From assembly GCA_016931625.1 (NCBI GenBank), contig JAFGEK010000052.1:1-32821 (forward strand): a stretch of 32,821 nucleotides of DNA. Direction: 5' to 3'. Made by a program: the position numbers and the translations under genes. This document shows positions 8,178 through 17,733 of the stretch, one piece after another. The DNA comes from Deltaproteobacteria bacterium. GTDB lineage: Bacteria; Myxococcota; XYA12-FULL-58-9; JAFGEK01. Numbering within the stretch: the first letter of the stretch is position 1; each line of letters starts with the position of its first letter. The notes under the pieces were generated by a model, which saw nothing but the letters and a program-made list of their open reading frames with translations, ran no database searches and was not told the DNA's origin.

Positions 8178-9620
8178 ATGAGTACCGCCAACCAAGCGGC
8201 TGAGATAGCGAATACAGAATATAAATGGGGCTTTGTCACTAACATTGATAGTGATGTTGTAGAGCCCGGGCTAAGTGAAAAAGTCATAGCATTTATTTCA
8301 CATAAAAAAAACGAACCAGAATGGATGCTTAATTGGCGACTTGATGCCTACAAAAAATGGCTGCGCATGGAAGAACCCCACCACTGGGCCAAAGTCAAAT
8401 ATCCCAAGATTGATTATCAAGCAATTAGCTATTTTGCGGCTCCCAAACATAAAGAAGCGCCAAAATCGCTTGATGATATTGATCCTGAGATTAAGCGTAC
8501 TTTTGATAAACTTGGTATTCCTTTAGAAGAACAGATGATTTTAGCAGGCGTGGCTGTTGATGCGGTATTTGATTCAGTATCAGTCGCTACTACTTTTAAG
8601 CAAAGGCTAAGTGATTTAGGAATAATTTTTTGTTCGTTTGCTGAAGCTGTACAAAAGCATCCAGATTTAATTAAAAAATATATGGGTTCAGTTGTTCCAA
8701 CCGGTGATAATTTTTTTGCTGCCTTGAATTCTGCGGTTTTTACTGATGGCTCGTTTGTATATATTCCTAAGGGTCTTCGTTGCCCAATGGAGTTGTCTAC
8801 TTATTTTCGTATTAACGCCCGCAATACCGGGCAATTTGAACGCACTTTGATTATTGCTGATGCTGGTTCACATGTGAGTTACTTAGAAGGTTGTACTGCA
8901 CCGCAGCGTGATGAAAATCAACTTCATGCAGCAGTAGTTGAATTAATTGCCGAACCAGGAGCTCATATAAAATATTCAACCGTACAAAATTGGTATCCTG
9001 GCAATAAAGAAGGCAAGGGCGGTATTTATAATTTTGTTACTAAACGAGCCAAGGCAATGGCCGACTCTAAAATTTCGTGGACTCAGGTTGAAACCGGTTC
9101 AGCGATTACTTGGAAATATCCTAGCTGTATTTTACAAGGTGATAATGCAGTTGGTGAATTCTACTCAGTAGCAGTAACTAACAATCGCCAACAAGCTGAC
9201 ACTGGTACTAAAATGATTCATTTAGGTAAAAACACTCGAAGCACCATTGTCTCAAAGGGTATATCAGCAGGTCATGCACAGCAAACGTACCGTGGTTTAG
9301 TTCATATTGGGGCCAAAGCCGATGGCGCCCGTAATCGCTCAGAATGTGATTCACTACTTATTGGTGATAAATGCGGAGCACATACTTTTCCATATATTGA
9401 TGTTAAAAACTCTACGAGTGATGTAGAGCATGAAGCATCCACAGCAAAAATTAGTGAAGACCAAATTTTTTATTGTCAACAGCGTGGACTGTCAGTCGAA
9501 GATGCAGTTAGCATGATTGTAAACGGCTTTTGCCGCGAAGTCATTCGTGAATTACCCATGGAATTTGCGGTCGAAGCACAAAAACTTTTAGGCATTTCTC
9601 TTGAGGGGAGTGTGGGCTGA
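8178..9620 (+). CDS. sufB: Fe-S cluster assembly scaffold protein SufB
   Basis: This 480-residue SufB subunit of the SufBCD scaffold builds iron-sulfur clusters in the cytoplasm. Family signatures are present: [14 protein letters not shown] near the N-terminus, [36 protein letters not shown], and near the C-terminus [20 protein letters not shown], which carries the conserved cluster/sulfur-relay cysteine region, then VEHEAS. The length is normal. A purine-rich AAGAGAG precedes the ATG. Its TGA stop shares a base with the upstream possible start of sufC, indicating translational coupling. It follows the Rrf2 gene and is transcribed with it. Confidence 0.98.
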   Translation: MSTANQAAEIANTEYKWGFVTNIDSDVVEPGLSEKVIAFISHKKNEPEWMLNWRLDAYKKWLRMEEPHHWAKVKYPKIDYQAISYFAAPKHKEAPKSLDDIDPEIKRTFDKLGIPLEEQMILAGVAVDAVFDSVSVATTFKQRLSDLGIIFCSFAEAVQKHPDLIKKYMGSVVPTGDNFFAALNSAVFTDGSFVYIPKGLRCPMELSTYFRINARNTGQFERTLIIADAGSHVSYLEGCTAPQRDENQLHAAVVELIAEPGAHIKYSTVQNWYPGNKEGKGGIYNFVTKRAKAMADSKISWTQVETGSAITWKYPSCILQGDNAVGEFYSVAVTNNRQQADTGTKMIHLGKNTRSTIVSKGISAGHAQQTYRGLVHIGAKADGARNRSECDSLLIGDKCGAHTFPYIDVKNSTSDVEHEASTAKISEDQIFYCQQRGLSVEDAVSMIVNGFCREVIRELPMEFAVEAQKLLGISLEGSVG

Positions 9621-9640
9621 TGTTAGCAAAGGGCGAAGTA

Positions 9641-10420
9641 ATGTTAGAAATAAAAAATCTCCATGCCAGCGTTAATGGCAAGGCCATTTTAAAAGGTGTT
9701 AATTTGGTAGTAAAAGCCGGTGAAATGCATGCCATAATGGGACCCAATGGTTCGGGCAAGAGCACTCTTGCTAATGTATTAGCGGGACGTGAAGGCTATG
9801 AAGTTACTGACGGTGAAATAATTTTTGCAGGTAAAAATTTATTAGAACTTCCAGCAGAAGAGCGTGCTTGGGCGGGTTTATTTCTTTCTTTTCAGTATCC
9901 CATCGAAATTGCCGGTGTTGCAAACGCCTATTTTCTTAAAGCATCGATTAACTCTATTCGTAAACAACGCGGTCAAGTTGAACTTGATGCCATTGAGTTT
10001 CTTGAACTCATCCGCGATAAAATGAAACTCGTAGAAATGGATGAGAAGTTTTTAAATCGCTCAGTCAACGAAGGTTTCTCTGGTGGTGAAAAGAAACGTA
10101 ACGAGATTTTGCAAATGGCTTTGCTCGAACCGCAACTAGCCATACTCGATGAGACTGATAGCGGTTTAGATATTGATGCCCTTCGTATCGTGGCTAATGG
10201 AGTTAATGCAATGCGTTCTAATGAGCACTCAATGTTAGTTATTACGCATTATCAACGTTTACTTGAATATTTGGTGCCGGATCATACACATGTATTAATC
10301 GCAGGGCGTATTGTACGTTCAGGTGGCAAAGAGTTAGCACTCGAACTCGAAGAACGTGGTTATAGTTTTATTGAAGCAGAGCTAAAACAAAACGAACGAT
10401 CTCTTTTGGAGATGCAGTAA
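9641..10420 (+). CDS. sufC: Fe-S assembly ATPase SufC (ABC-type)
   Basis: This 259-residue soluble ABC ATPase drives the SufBCD scaffold. It shows Walker A GPNGSGKST, the family-typical variant signature FSGGEKKRNEI, Walker B LAILDETDSGLDIDAL, and the switch histidine in VITHYQRLL. The frame opens at ATG 9620, overlapping the sufB stop by one base. I prefer ATG 9641, because MLEIKNLHASV is the usual family start and AGGG lies about 8 bases before it. The TAA stop overlaps the sufD ATG by one base. Confidence 0.97.
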   Translation: MLEIKNLHASVNGKAILKGVNLVVKAGEMHAIMGPNGSGKSTLANVLAGREGYEVTDGEIIFAGKNLLELPAEERAWAGLFLSFQYPIEIAGVANAYFLKASINSIRKQRGQVELDAIEFLELIRDKMKLVEMDEKFLNRSVNEGFSGGEKKRNEILQMALLEPQLAILDETDSGLDIDALRIVANGVNAMRSNEHSMLVITHYQRLLEYLVPDHTHVLIAGRIVRSGGKELALELEERGYSFIEAELKQNERSLLEMQ

Positions 10421-11880
10421 TGTCTGCCACTGCATCGGTTACTTTACCTGTTGGATATTATAAAAATAGTGTCCAACAAGAACTATTCACTAAAGCGTAT
10501 CAGTATTGGCTTGATCTAAGTAAAAACATTAGCAAGCAATTACCAGGAGCTAATTTAGCCTTCTTTGCTAAATTACGAGAACGTGGGTATGAGGCATTCG
10601 CTAAGCTAGGTTTACCCACTAGACGTGACGATGACTGGAAATATACGCAACTCGATACAATTGCTGCTAATAATTTTTCATTATTAGGTTTAAGTGCGCT
10701 GGCACCTGTTTATAATGATGTTAATTCAGAAGTACCTTGTTCGCGTCTTGTTCTTGATACTGCTGCAGTATCAAATACTCATTTAGTATTTTCTAGAGGT
10801 CATTGTTTAAAAGCCATTTCAGCAATTGGTGATTTGCCTGCTAGTGTAACCGTTACAAATTTGCGAGCAATTTTACAGACGGCTCCTGATTTAGTTGCAA
10901 CAATTTTAGGTAAAGCTGCTGATATTAATGACCATGGTTTTGCGGCATTAAATGCAGCATTATGTTGTGATGGTTATGTTATTCACGTTAAACGCGGTGT
11001 ACAACTTGATTACCCAATTTTTATAACTTTAATTAATTCATCTGCTAAAATTGCTGGTCATAAAAATACGGCATCAGTAATTAATCAAGAAGATGATATT
11101 GCTGCGACATTTATGCGTAACCTTGTTATTGTTGAAGAAGGGGCTAAGGTTCAAATTATTGAACAGTATCTTAGCGATGATAATGCAATATCATTTATGA
11201 ATGCTGTTACTGAAATGAGAGTTGGCTCTGGCGCTCAAGTTGCTCACTATAAACTTGCAGAAGAAGCAAACAGCACTATGCATTTCAGCAGCCTTAATGT
11301 TTTAGTAGAACGCGATGCAAGTTTTCAAAGCAATCTGATTGCTAACGGTAGCGCTTTAGCTCGCCTTGAAACGAGAGTGAAGCTTAAAGAACCAGGTGCA
11401 AATTGCAATCTTAACGGATTATATCTACCGCAAGATAAACAACATATTGATTGTTTTACAAGTATTATTCATGAAAGTCCGTTTACTACCAGCAACGAAC
11501 TTTATAAAGGAATTATTGCTGATTCAGGACGTGGGGTATGGACAGGCCGTGTCTTAGTTGTTCCTGATGCACAAAAAATCAGCGCCATGCAAACTAATCG
11601 CAACCTATTGCTATCAACGCAAGCTCATGTAGATACACGTCCGCAGCTTGAAATTTATGCTGATGATGTCAAGTGTTCACACGGCGCAACAGTCGGGCGT
11701 TTAGATAATGAAGCTTTGTTTTATTTACGCTCTCGTGGAATAGATTATGACTCTGCTCGCTCAATGTTGGTATTTGCCTTTATTCGCGAAGTAATCACCG
11801 TTATGTCAGAATCACCTCTTATAGCTGAGCTTGAGAATTCTTTAACTGCTGGGGGATTTGTTAATCGCAAAGGACATTAA
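10420..11880 (+). CDS. sufD: Fe-S assembly scaffold protein SufD
   Basis: This 486-residue SufD pairs with SufB and SufC in the cluster-building complex. The N-terminal helical part contains GLPTRRDDDWKYT, a hallmark of SufD. The C-terminal beta-helix has the conserved VKCSHGATVGRLDNEALFYLRSRGI region, which includes the histidine implicated in cluster formation, and ends with the usual EVI helix. Its ATG overlaps the sufC stop by one base and its TAA overlaps the sufS ATG by one base. It is slightly longer than the Escherichia coli protein, mainly in the N-terminal half. Confidence 0.97.
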   Translation: MSATASVTLPVGYYKNSVQQELFTKAYQYWLDLSKNISKQLPGANLAFFAKLRERGYEAFAKLGLPTRRDDDWKYTQLDTIAANNFSLLGLSALAPVYNDVNSEVPCSRLVLDTAAVSNTHLVFSRGHCLKAISAIGDLPASVTVTNLRAILQTAPDLVATILGKAADINDHGFAALNAALCCDGYVIHVKRGVQLDYPIFITLINSSAKIAGHKNTASVINQEDDIAATFMRNLVIVEEGAKVQIIEQYLSDDNAISFMNAVTEMRVGSGAQVAHYKLAEEANSTMHFSSLNVLVERDASFQSNLIANGSALARLETRVKLKEPGANCNLNGLYLPQDKQHIDCFTSIIHESPFTTSNELYKGIIADSGRGVWTGRVLVVPDAQKISAMQTNRNLLLSTQAHVDTRPQLEIYADDVKCSHGATVGRLDNEALFYLRSRGIDYDSARSMLVFAFIREVITVMSESPLIAELENSLTAGGFVNRKGH

Positions 11881-13127
11881 TGAGTGCATTAATATATCAA
11901 ACTGACTCTTTGTATGATGTCAATAAATGGCGCCAAGATTTCCCCATATTAAATGAGAGCGTCCATGGGATGCGGCTGGCATATTTAGATAATGCGGCAA
12001 CAACACAAAAACCAAAAGCGGTTATCGATGCAATAACGAATTACTATACTCACGATAATGCAAACGTGCATCGTGCTGTGCATATGCTTTCGTCACGGGC
12101 GACTAAAGCTTATGAGAATGCCAGAATACAAGCGCAGCGTTTTTTAAATGCTAAGAGTAAGAGCGAAATTGTTTTTGTGCGTGGTGCAACTGAAGCAATT
12201 AATTTAGTTGCACAAACTTTTGTGCGCTCAAAAGTTATGGCTGGTGATGAAATATTAATATCAGGTCTTGAACATCACTCAAATATTGTACCGTGGCAGC
12301 TTATTTGTGATGAGCTTGGAGTAAAATTAAAGGTTATTCCCATTGCCGATAATGGTGATTTAGAATTAGATAAAATTGATGAATTAATAACTTCGCGAAC
12401 ACGATTTTTAGCGGTTACTCATGTTTCAAATGCTCTTGGTACTATTGTGCCAATCAGTGAGTTGATTACCAAAGCTCATCAACGAAATATTCCAGTTTTA
12501 ATCGATGGGGCACAAGCTGCACCTCATATTAATATTGATGTACAGGCTCTTGAACCGGATTTTTATGTGTTTTCTGGGCATAAAGTTTATGGACCAACTG
12601 GTATCGGCGTTTTATATGCTAAGCTTGAGCATTTAGAATCTATGCCGCCGTGGCAGGGTGGTGGTGATATGATTCTTAGTGTTACTTTTGAGAAAACAAC
12701 ATATAATGAACCTCCATATAAATTTGAAGCTGGTACACCCGATATCGCGGGAGCAATTGGATTAGGCGCAGCTTTAAAATATGTTAGAAGCATCGGTATC
12801 GAGCAAATACATAAGTATGAAACGAGTCTGTTAGAATATGCTACGCAAGAGCTTCAAAAAGTTGCAGGTTTACGTATTGTTGGTACGAGTGTAAATAAAG
12901 CGGCGATTATTTCTTTTGTGTTAGATGATGTACATCCGCATGATATTGCCACAATAATTGATCAAGCCGGTGTTGCAATTCGCAGTGGTCATCACTGTGC
13001 TCAACCAATTATGGATCGCTACTGTTTGCCTGCCACAGCACGTGCATCACTTGCTCTTTATAATACCCATGAAGAGATTGACCGTTTGGTGACAGCTGTG
13101 GTTGAAGCCAGAAAGGTATTTGGCTGA
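11880..13127 (+). CDS. sufS: Cysteine desulfurase SufS
   Basis: This 415-residue PLP enzyme converts cysteine to alanine and holds the released sulfur as a persulfide for cluster assembly. It is a type II (SufS/CsdA) desulfurase. YLDNAATTQKP opens the fold, the PLP lysine lies in FSGHKVYGPTG (about 234), and the catalytic cysteine is in RSGHHCAQP (about 372), on a short loop as expected for this class. It sits between sufD and sufU with one-base stop/start overlaps, so stoichiometric synthesis is likely. SufU-type proteins are the usual sulfur acceptors of such enzymes in operons lacking SufE. Confidence 0.97.
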   Translation: MSALIYQTDSLYDVNKWRQDFPILNESVHGMRLAYLDNAATTQKPKAVIDAITNYYTHDNANVHRAVHMLSSRATKAYENARIQAQRFLNAKSKSEIVFVRGATEAINLVAQTFVRSKVMAGDEILISGLEHHSNIVPWQLICDELGVKLKVIPIADNGDLELDKIDELITSRTRFLAVTHVSNALGTIVPISELITKAHQRNIPVLIDGAQAAPHINIDVQALEPDFYVFSGHKVYGPTGIGVLYAKLEHLESMPPWQGGGDMILSVTFEKTTYNEPPYKFEAGTPDIAGAIGLGAALKYVRSIGIEQIHKYETSLLEYATQELQKVAGLRIVGTSVNKAAIISFVLDDVHPHDIATIIDQAGVAIRSGHHCAQPIMDRYCLPATARASLALYNTHEEIDRLVTAVVEARKVFG

Positions 13128-13585
13128 TGTCGTCATTACGTGAATTGTATCAAGAAGTTATTCTTGATCATAATAAAAGCCCGCGTAATTGCAAAGAAAT
13201 AGCAAATGCCACTCATCATGCAGATGGCCATAATCCACTTTGTGGTGATAAAATAAAGGTTTATTTAGTTATTGAAGATAATGTTATCAAAGACGTTAGT
13301 TTTATTGGCAGCGGCTGCGCAATTTCGACAGCATCGGCATCGTTGATGACCGAAAGCTTAAAAGGTAAAAGTGAAAGCGAGGCGCGGCATATTTTTGAAC
13401 GAATGCATACATTATTAACTGATGAACATGAACCTGAGAGTATTGCGGGGCTTGGTAAGTTGGCAGTGTTTGCTGGGGTACGTGAATTTCCCATGCGCGT
13501 TAAATGCGCTACGCTATCTTGGCATACATTGATGGCAGCGTTGAATAGGAAGGGTAGCGAAGATGGACCAGCTACAACCGAGTGA
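13127..13585 (+). CDS. sufU: SufU, sulfur acceptor of SufS (IscU-like fold)
   Basis: This 152-residue protein has C39, D41, C64 and C127 as the metal/sulfur ligand set (NPLCGDK, GSGCAIS, VKCATLSWH). An insertion of about 20 residues between the second and third cysteines, and the L..LAVFAGVREFPMRVKCA stretch, identify it as SufU rather than IscU. In studied systems SufU is a zinc protein that takes persulfide sulfur from SufS. It starts on the sufS stop (one-base overlap). Its last 23 bases overlap the next gene, sufT. Confidence 0.95.
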   Translation: MSSLRELYQEVILDHNKSPRNCKEIANATHHADGHNPLCGDKIKVYLVIEDNVIKDVSFIGSGCAISTASASLMTESLKGKSESEARHIFERMHTLLTDEHEPESIAGLGKLAVFAGVREFPMRVKCATLSWHTLMAALNRKGSEDGPATTE

Positions 13586-13967
13586 AAAAATAGCAAATTC
13601 AATGCCTGAATCAGATGGACTTTCTGCCATTGTGCGAGATACGCAAAATGGTATCGATGAGCACCCAGGTCTTTTAGGGAAAGTTGTTGAAGTACTGCGT
13701 GATATTTATGACCCAGAGATCCCGGTAAATATCTACGATCTTGGTTTGGTCTATGATATTCATATTATTAATGAACGTGTTATCATACGAATGACGTTAA
13801 CTTCACCAATGTGTCCAGTCGCTGAATCACTTCCATCTGAAATAAAGCGTCGCGTTGAGACAATTGATGGCGTAACTGAAGCTAATATTGATTTAGTATG
13901 GGATCCACCATGGAATATGGATAAGATGTCAGAAGCAGCTCGTTTGCAGCTCAATTTCTTTTACTAA
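13563..13967 (+). CDS. sufT: SufT, MIP18/DUF59-family Fe-S maturation factor
   Basis: This 134-residue protein has a poorly conserved N-terminus (1-35) and then the MIP18/PaaD-like domain: VVEVLRDIYDPEIPVNIYDLG (38-61), the conserved cysteine C84 in TSPMCPVAE, and the C-terminal VWDPPWNMDKMSEAAR signature. DUF59 proteins called SufT help insert clusters into target enzymes. The ATG lies 23 bases inside sufU and is preceded by AGGG. The TAA stop (13965-13967) overlaps the stop of the convergent tex gene by three bases, leaving no room for a terminator between them. Confidence 0.93.
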   Translation: MDQLQPSEKIANSMPESDGLSAIVRDTQNGIDEHPGLLGKVVEVLRDIYDPEIPVNIYDLGLVYDIHIINERVIIRMTLTSPMCPVAESLPSEIKRRVETIDGVTEANIDLVWDPPWNMDKMSEAARLQLNFFY

Positions 13968-16270
13968 TTTTTTATTAATTTGGCAAAGGGGTTATTGCTA
14001 AATTTGGGGTTATTGCCTTTTGACTTTATTGTTGGTTTCTGATTGTTGTGATATTTATTTTGAAAAGATTTATCAGGGCTAGGCTCTAATGGTTTTTGTT
14101 TTGCTTGTTGGTTTACCGGGGCTTCAATCTTTGCTGTAAGTGCAAGCCTTTTACGTTCAATATCTATTTCAAGTATTTTTACTTTTAAGCGGTCCCCGGT
14201 TTTTACTACAGTATTAGGGTCTTTAACAAATCTATGTGAAAGCTGGGATACGTGCACTAAACCATCGTGGTGTACACCAATGTCAACAAAAGCCCCAAAA
14301 GCGGTGACATTGGTTACTATTCCTTCGAATACTTGGCCAATTTGTAGATCTTCGATAGTTTGCACATCATCACGAAATTTCGGCGGTTCAAAACTTTTGC
14401 GTGGATCGCGACCGGGTTTTTTTAATTCAGCAATAATATCTCTTAATGTTGGTTCACCAACTTCATCGCTTAAATATTGTGTAATATCTATATTAGCTAT
14501 TAGTTCATCATTGCCTATAAGTTTTGCTAAAGGAACGCATAGATGCTTAGCCATTAAGGTAACAAGCTCATAACGTTCTGGGTGAACAGCAGAAGCATCT
14601 AATGGATATTTGCCATTACGAATACGTAAAAAACCAGCAGCTTGCTCAAAAGCACGTGGGCCAAAACCACTAACCGATTGCAGGTCATGTCTTTGAGAAA
14701 ATGGGCCGTTTTGGTCACGGTAGGTTATAATTTTTTGGGCTAACGAAGGCCCAATACCTGCCACCCGCGCCAGCAATGAAGCACTAGCTGTGTTGAGTTC
14801 AACACCAACATGATTGACACAGCTTTCAACTACCTCATCTAATTTTTTAGCGAGCAATGGTTGATGCACATCGTGCTGATATTGACCGACCCCAATTGCT
14901 TTAGGGTCAATTTTTACTAATTCAGCAAGTGGGTCTTGTAAACGCCGTGCAATAGAAATTGCCCCACGAATAGTAATATCTAACTCAGGGAATTCTAGGC
15001 GTGCAATATCAGAGGCAGAATAGACGCTGGCCCCGGCTTCATTGACAGAGATCACAACAATTTCTTTTAAAGTGGATTTTTTAAGGATATGACGTACAAA
15101 AGTTTCAGTTTCACGTCCACCGGTACCATTACCGATAGCAATAGCAAATGGTTTATGGCAATTAATAAAGCTGATTAATTTTAATTGCGCTTCTTTGTTT
15201 TTTGCTTCACCGCGACTTGGATAGATGGTGATTGAATCCAGGTATTTACCAGTACTATTAACCGCAACGCATTTGCAGCCAGTACGCAAACCTGGATCAA
15301 TACCAATAACTACTTGTTCACCCAATGGTGGTGATAAAAGTAAATTTTTTAAATTGCTTGCAAAAATTTCAACGGCTTCCCGATCTGCCTGCAGTTTTAA
15401 TTCGAGGTGTACATCACTGGTTACTGAGGGACAAATAAGCCGAGTTAAGCTGTCGCTAATTGCGGTTTGAAGTTCGTTAGCAAAAGGAGAGTTAGGTTTT
15501 AAGCCCATTAACGATGCTAATGTTGGTATTAATTCTTCGGTATTTATTTCTATGTTTATTTTTAAAATTCCTTCACGTTCTCCTCGACGTACTGCCAGAA
15601 AACGATGTGAGGGAACTGTAGCTATAGGTTCATTGTAATTATAATATTGCTCGAATTTTGTTGGCTTATCAGTTTTTTTAGCGATGGCTGATGAAACTAG
15701 TAATCCCTTATAGCTAAAAGCTTTACGAATTATAGCACGGATCTCTGCATTTTCAGCTACTATCTCAGCAACAATATCGCGGGCGCCCATAAGTGCGGTT
15801 GTGGCGTCAGCTACCTTATCGCAAATATATTCTTTTGCCGAAGTTATAGGATCACCCTTAGTTGGCTGCTTTAATATTAATTCAGCTAAAGGACCCAAAC
15901 CTTTTTCACGAGCAATCGCCGCACGTGTACGACGCTTGGGTTTATAGGGAAGATAAAGGTCTTCGAGAGTCGCTTTGGTTGTACAAGCATTTATTTTTGC
16001 TTCAAGTTCAGGAGATAATTTGCCAGCTTCTGTTATCGCCGCAATAATACTTTGGCGTCGTTCTTCGAATTCTAATAAATAAGTGCGCCGTTCTTCAATA
16101 TTGCGTATTTGCACTTCATCAAGACCGCCAGTAGCTTCTTTACGGTAGCGAGCGATAAAAGGTACAGTACTACCGCTATCAAGCAATTTTGTAACTGCAA
16201 TAATTGCGTTTGCAGCTAAATTTAGTTCTTCAGCCAGTTTGGGCACTGGATTATATGTAGTATCCGACAT
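13964..16270 (-). CDS. tex: Tex-family RNA-binding transcription factor
   Basis: This 768-residue Tex is a cytoplasmic nucleic-acid-binding protein related to eukaryotic Spt6. From N to C: helical Tex region (FIARYRKEATGGLDEVQIR near 40), a YqgF/RuvC-like domain (VVIGIDPGLRTGCKCV near 322), helix-hairpin-helix repeats (VAGIGPSLAQKI and VSGFGPRAFEQAAGFLRI), and an S1 domain (FEGIVTNVTAFGAFVDIGVH near 650), then a Lys/Asn-rich tail. The frame opens four codons earlier with TTG, but ATG 16270 has GGGAG at good distance and gives the family start MSDTTY. It is convergent with sufT. Confidence 0.95.
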   Translation of the reverse strand: MSDTTYNPVPKLAEELNLAANAIIAVTKLLDSGSTVPFIARYRKEATGGLDEVQIRNIEERRTYLLEFEERRQSIIAAITEAGKLSPELEAKINACTTKATLEDLYLPYKPKRRTRAAIAREKGLGPLAELILKQPTKGDPITSAKEYICDKVADATTALMGARDIVAEIVAENAEIRAIIRKAFSYKGLLVSSAIAKKTDKPTKFEQYYNYNEPIATVPSHRFLAVRRGEREGILKINIEINTEELIPTLASLMGLKPNSPFANELQTAISDSLTRLICPSVTSDVHLELKLQADREAVEIFASNLKNLLLSPPLGEQVVIGIDPGLRTGCKCVAVNSTGKYLDSITIYPSRGEAKNKEAQLKLISFINCHKPFAIAIGNGTGGRETETFVRHILKKSTLKEIVVISVNEAGASVYSASDIARLEFPELDITIRGAISIARRLQDPLAELVKIDPKAIGVGQYQHDVHQPLLAKKLDEVVESCVNHVGVELNTASASLLARVAGIGPSLAQKIITYRDQNGPFSQRHDLQSVSGFGPRAFEQAAGFLRIRNGKYPLDASAVHPERYELVTLMAKHLCVPLAKLIGNDELIANIDITQYLSDEVGEPTLRDIIAELKKPGRDPRKSFEPPKFRDDVQTIEDLQIGQVFEGIVTNVTAFGAFVDIGVHHDGLVHVSQLSHRFVKDPNTVVKTGDRLKVKILEIDIERKRLALTAKIEAPVNQQAKQKPLEPSPDKSFQNKYHNNQKPTIKSKGNNPKFSNNPFAKLIKN

Positions 16271-16399
16271 TAGGACTCCCAATATAAATTAGAGCCTGTA
16301 TATATCGCGTAAAGACCAAAATGGTACAATGAGATTAACCAAATTATTACTATAAAAAGCCATCATTTTGCTTTTCAAGCATTGCTATAAAAGCACTGG

Positions 16400-16429
16400 T
16401 TGACCCGAATATTAAGTGAATGCTATCGA
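16400..16429 (+). promoter_or_regulatory. Candidate sigma-70 promoter of the SCP2-VanZ pair
   Basis: TTGACC (16400-16405) and TATCGA (16424-16429) are 18 bases apart, 34 bases before the ATG at 16463. The -10 is a partial match. The leader would be about 25 bases and contains the AGGAG ribosome-binding site. Confidence 0.35.
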
Positions 16430-16462
16430 CAATATTTTATCCTCATGTGTTAGGAGCACGAT

Positions 16463-16792
16463 ATGCAAATTGAGTCAGTATGTGAGCTTTTTGACCGACA
16501 TGTGCCTGAACGTTTACAGACAAAACCTGAAATCGCTCAAAAAGTTAATGCTATTTTTAAATTTGTCATCTCCGGAGAAGAAGGTGGCATTTGGACAGTT
16601 GATTTAACCCAAGCTGGTGGTCGTGTTATAAAAAGTGATGATGAAGCTCAATGCGTTATTACAATTAGTGCTCAGGATATAATTGCAATTGTAAATGGGA
16701 AGCTTAGCGCGCAAAAGGCTTTTATGTTCGGTAAACTTAAAGTAGCTGGTGACATTAGCCTTGCTTTAAAGCTAGGCACCATATTTGGTTAA
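16463..16792 (+). CDS. SCP2 sterol-carrier-like lipid-binding protein
   Basis: This 109-residue protein consists of one SCP2 domain, a hydrophobic-pocket lipid-binding fold. Typical features are an N-terminal helical stretch, IWTVDLTQAGGRV, CVITISAQDIIAIVNGKL, and the closing FMFGKLKVAGDISLALKLGTIF, nearly the family consensus. Bacterial single-domain members bind fatty acids or sterol-like lipids, but their physiological role is rarely known. AGGAG seven bases before the ATG fixes the start. It is followed by the VanZ gene 25 bases downstream, suggesting a small two-gene operon. Confidence 0.9.
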   Translation: MQIESVCELFDRHVPERLQTKPEIAQKVNAIFKFVISGEEGGIWTVDLTQAGGRVIKSDDEAQCVITISAQDIIAIVNGKLSAQKAFMFGKLKVAGDISLALKLGTIFG

Positions 16793-16817
16793 GTAATAAT
16801 TATGGAGCGCTAAACTG

Positions 16818-17195
16818 ATGCGATTTAGGTGGTGGCGTTTATTACCTGCTATTCTATGGGCAGGTGCGTTATTTTTTCAATCATCGCAAACAACATTACC
16901 CAGCTCATTTTTTTTATTTAAAGGTAGTGATAAAGTATTGCACGTAATTGCTTATGCAATTCTAGCGGTTTTTGTGTATATTGGCTTGCCAAAATTTTGT
17001 AGTTATCCAACAATTATTGCATTTAGCTTTTCTGCTATTTACGCTATTAGTGATGAAATACATCAAGCTTTTGTACCTGGACGTACATGTGATATTTATG
17101 ATTGGCTTGCTGATATTATAGGTGCGTTAATTGGGATAGCATTTTTTATAAAATTAAAAAGAATGACTAAAAACAAAATACAAAATACAAAATAA
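16818..17195 (+). CDS. VanZ-like small membrane protein
   Basis: This 125-residue protein has three or four membrane helices (about 8-22, 40-58, 64-80, 97-113). The VanZ-family pattern is visible: an early FQSSQ, a conserved KVLHVIAYAILA, SDEIHQAFVPGR, and DWLADIIGALIG. VanZ from enterococci gives low-level teicoplanin resistance, but chromosomal homologues like this are generally uncharacterised. GGAG lies about 11 bases upstream of the ATG. It is probably co-transcribed with the SCP2 gene. It ends just before the convergent 176-residue membrane protein gene. Confidence 0.85.
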   Translation: MRFRWWRLLPAILWAGALFFQSSQTTLPSSFFLFKGSDKVLHVIAYAILAVFVYIGLPKFCSYPTIIAFSFSAIYAISDEIHQAFVPGRTCDIYDWLADIIGALIGIAFFIKLKRMTKNKIQNTK

Positions 17196-17202
17196 TTAAT
17201 AC

Positions 17203-17733
17203 TTATGGTTTTGCTTCATTTGTATTAAGCAAACGTAGTTGTGGCAATTTAGTAGTAAGATTCTTTATACGTGTGTTTAAAACATCACCGACATCTTTGC
17301 GAGCATGAATTAATTTTGCAATACCCTCTGAATAGTCTTGTTTCATCATGCGTAGATTAATGAAAGCATCAGCAATTTCAGGATTTATTTCAGAACCGCA
17401 TTTAGCTGCTGCTATCTCAAAATCTTGATTCCATTTTTGCTCAAAAGAATTTAGTCGTTCTTTTACAAAAAAAGCATGAGCACGTGAGAGGGTATGGGTA
17501 ACCTCTGATTCTAATTGGTCACGTAAATTAACAAGTTGACGCAAGCACCAATTATGAGCTTGCACACGGGCGATTTCATCTAAAGTATCAAAAGCTGGCG
17601 GACGTCCGTATAACGTAGTAAGCATACTACCAAAGATTACTACAAAAGTATAAATACATAAGGACCAAAAAGGCCCTAAAATAAATACTCTGCCCCAAAA
17701 ACTACGTTCTTTTTGATTTTTAATTTTAATCAT
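17203..17733 (-). CDS. Small single-pass membrane protein, unrecognised
   Basis: This 176-residue protein has a basic N-terminus (MIKIKNQKERSFWGR) and one strong membrane segment at about 17-40 (LGPFWSLCIYTFVVIFGSML), followed by a largely helical, charged domain (about 50-165) with many Leu/Arg/Glu heptad-like positions and likely a coiled coil. No family is recognised. It is the last gene of the leftward group headed by the FHA sigma-54 regulator. Its start overlaps the end of the 519-residue lipoprotein gene by 8 bases, so the two are probably translated together and may act at the same envelope site. Confidence 0.7.
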   Translation of the reverse strand: MIKIKNQKERSFWGRVFILGPFWSLCIYTFVVIFGSMLTTLYGRPPAFDTLDEIARVQAHNWCLRQLVNLRDQLESEVTHTLSRAHAFFVKERLNSFEQKWNQDFEIAAAKCGSEINPEIADAFINLRMMKQDYSEGIAKLIHARKDVGDVLNTRIKNLTTKLPQLRLLNTNEAKP

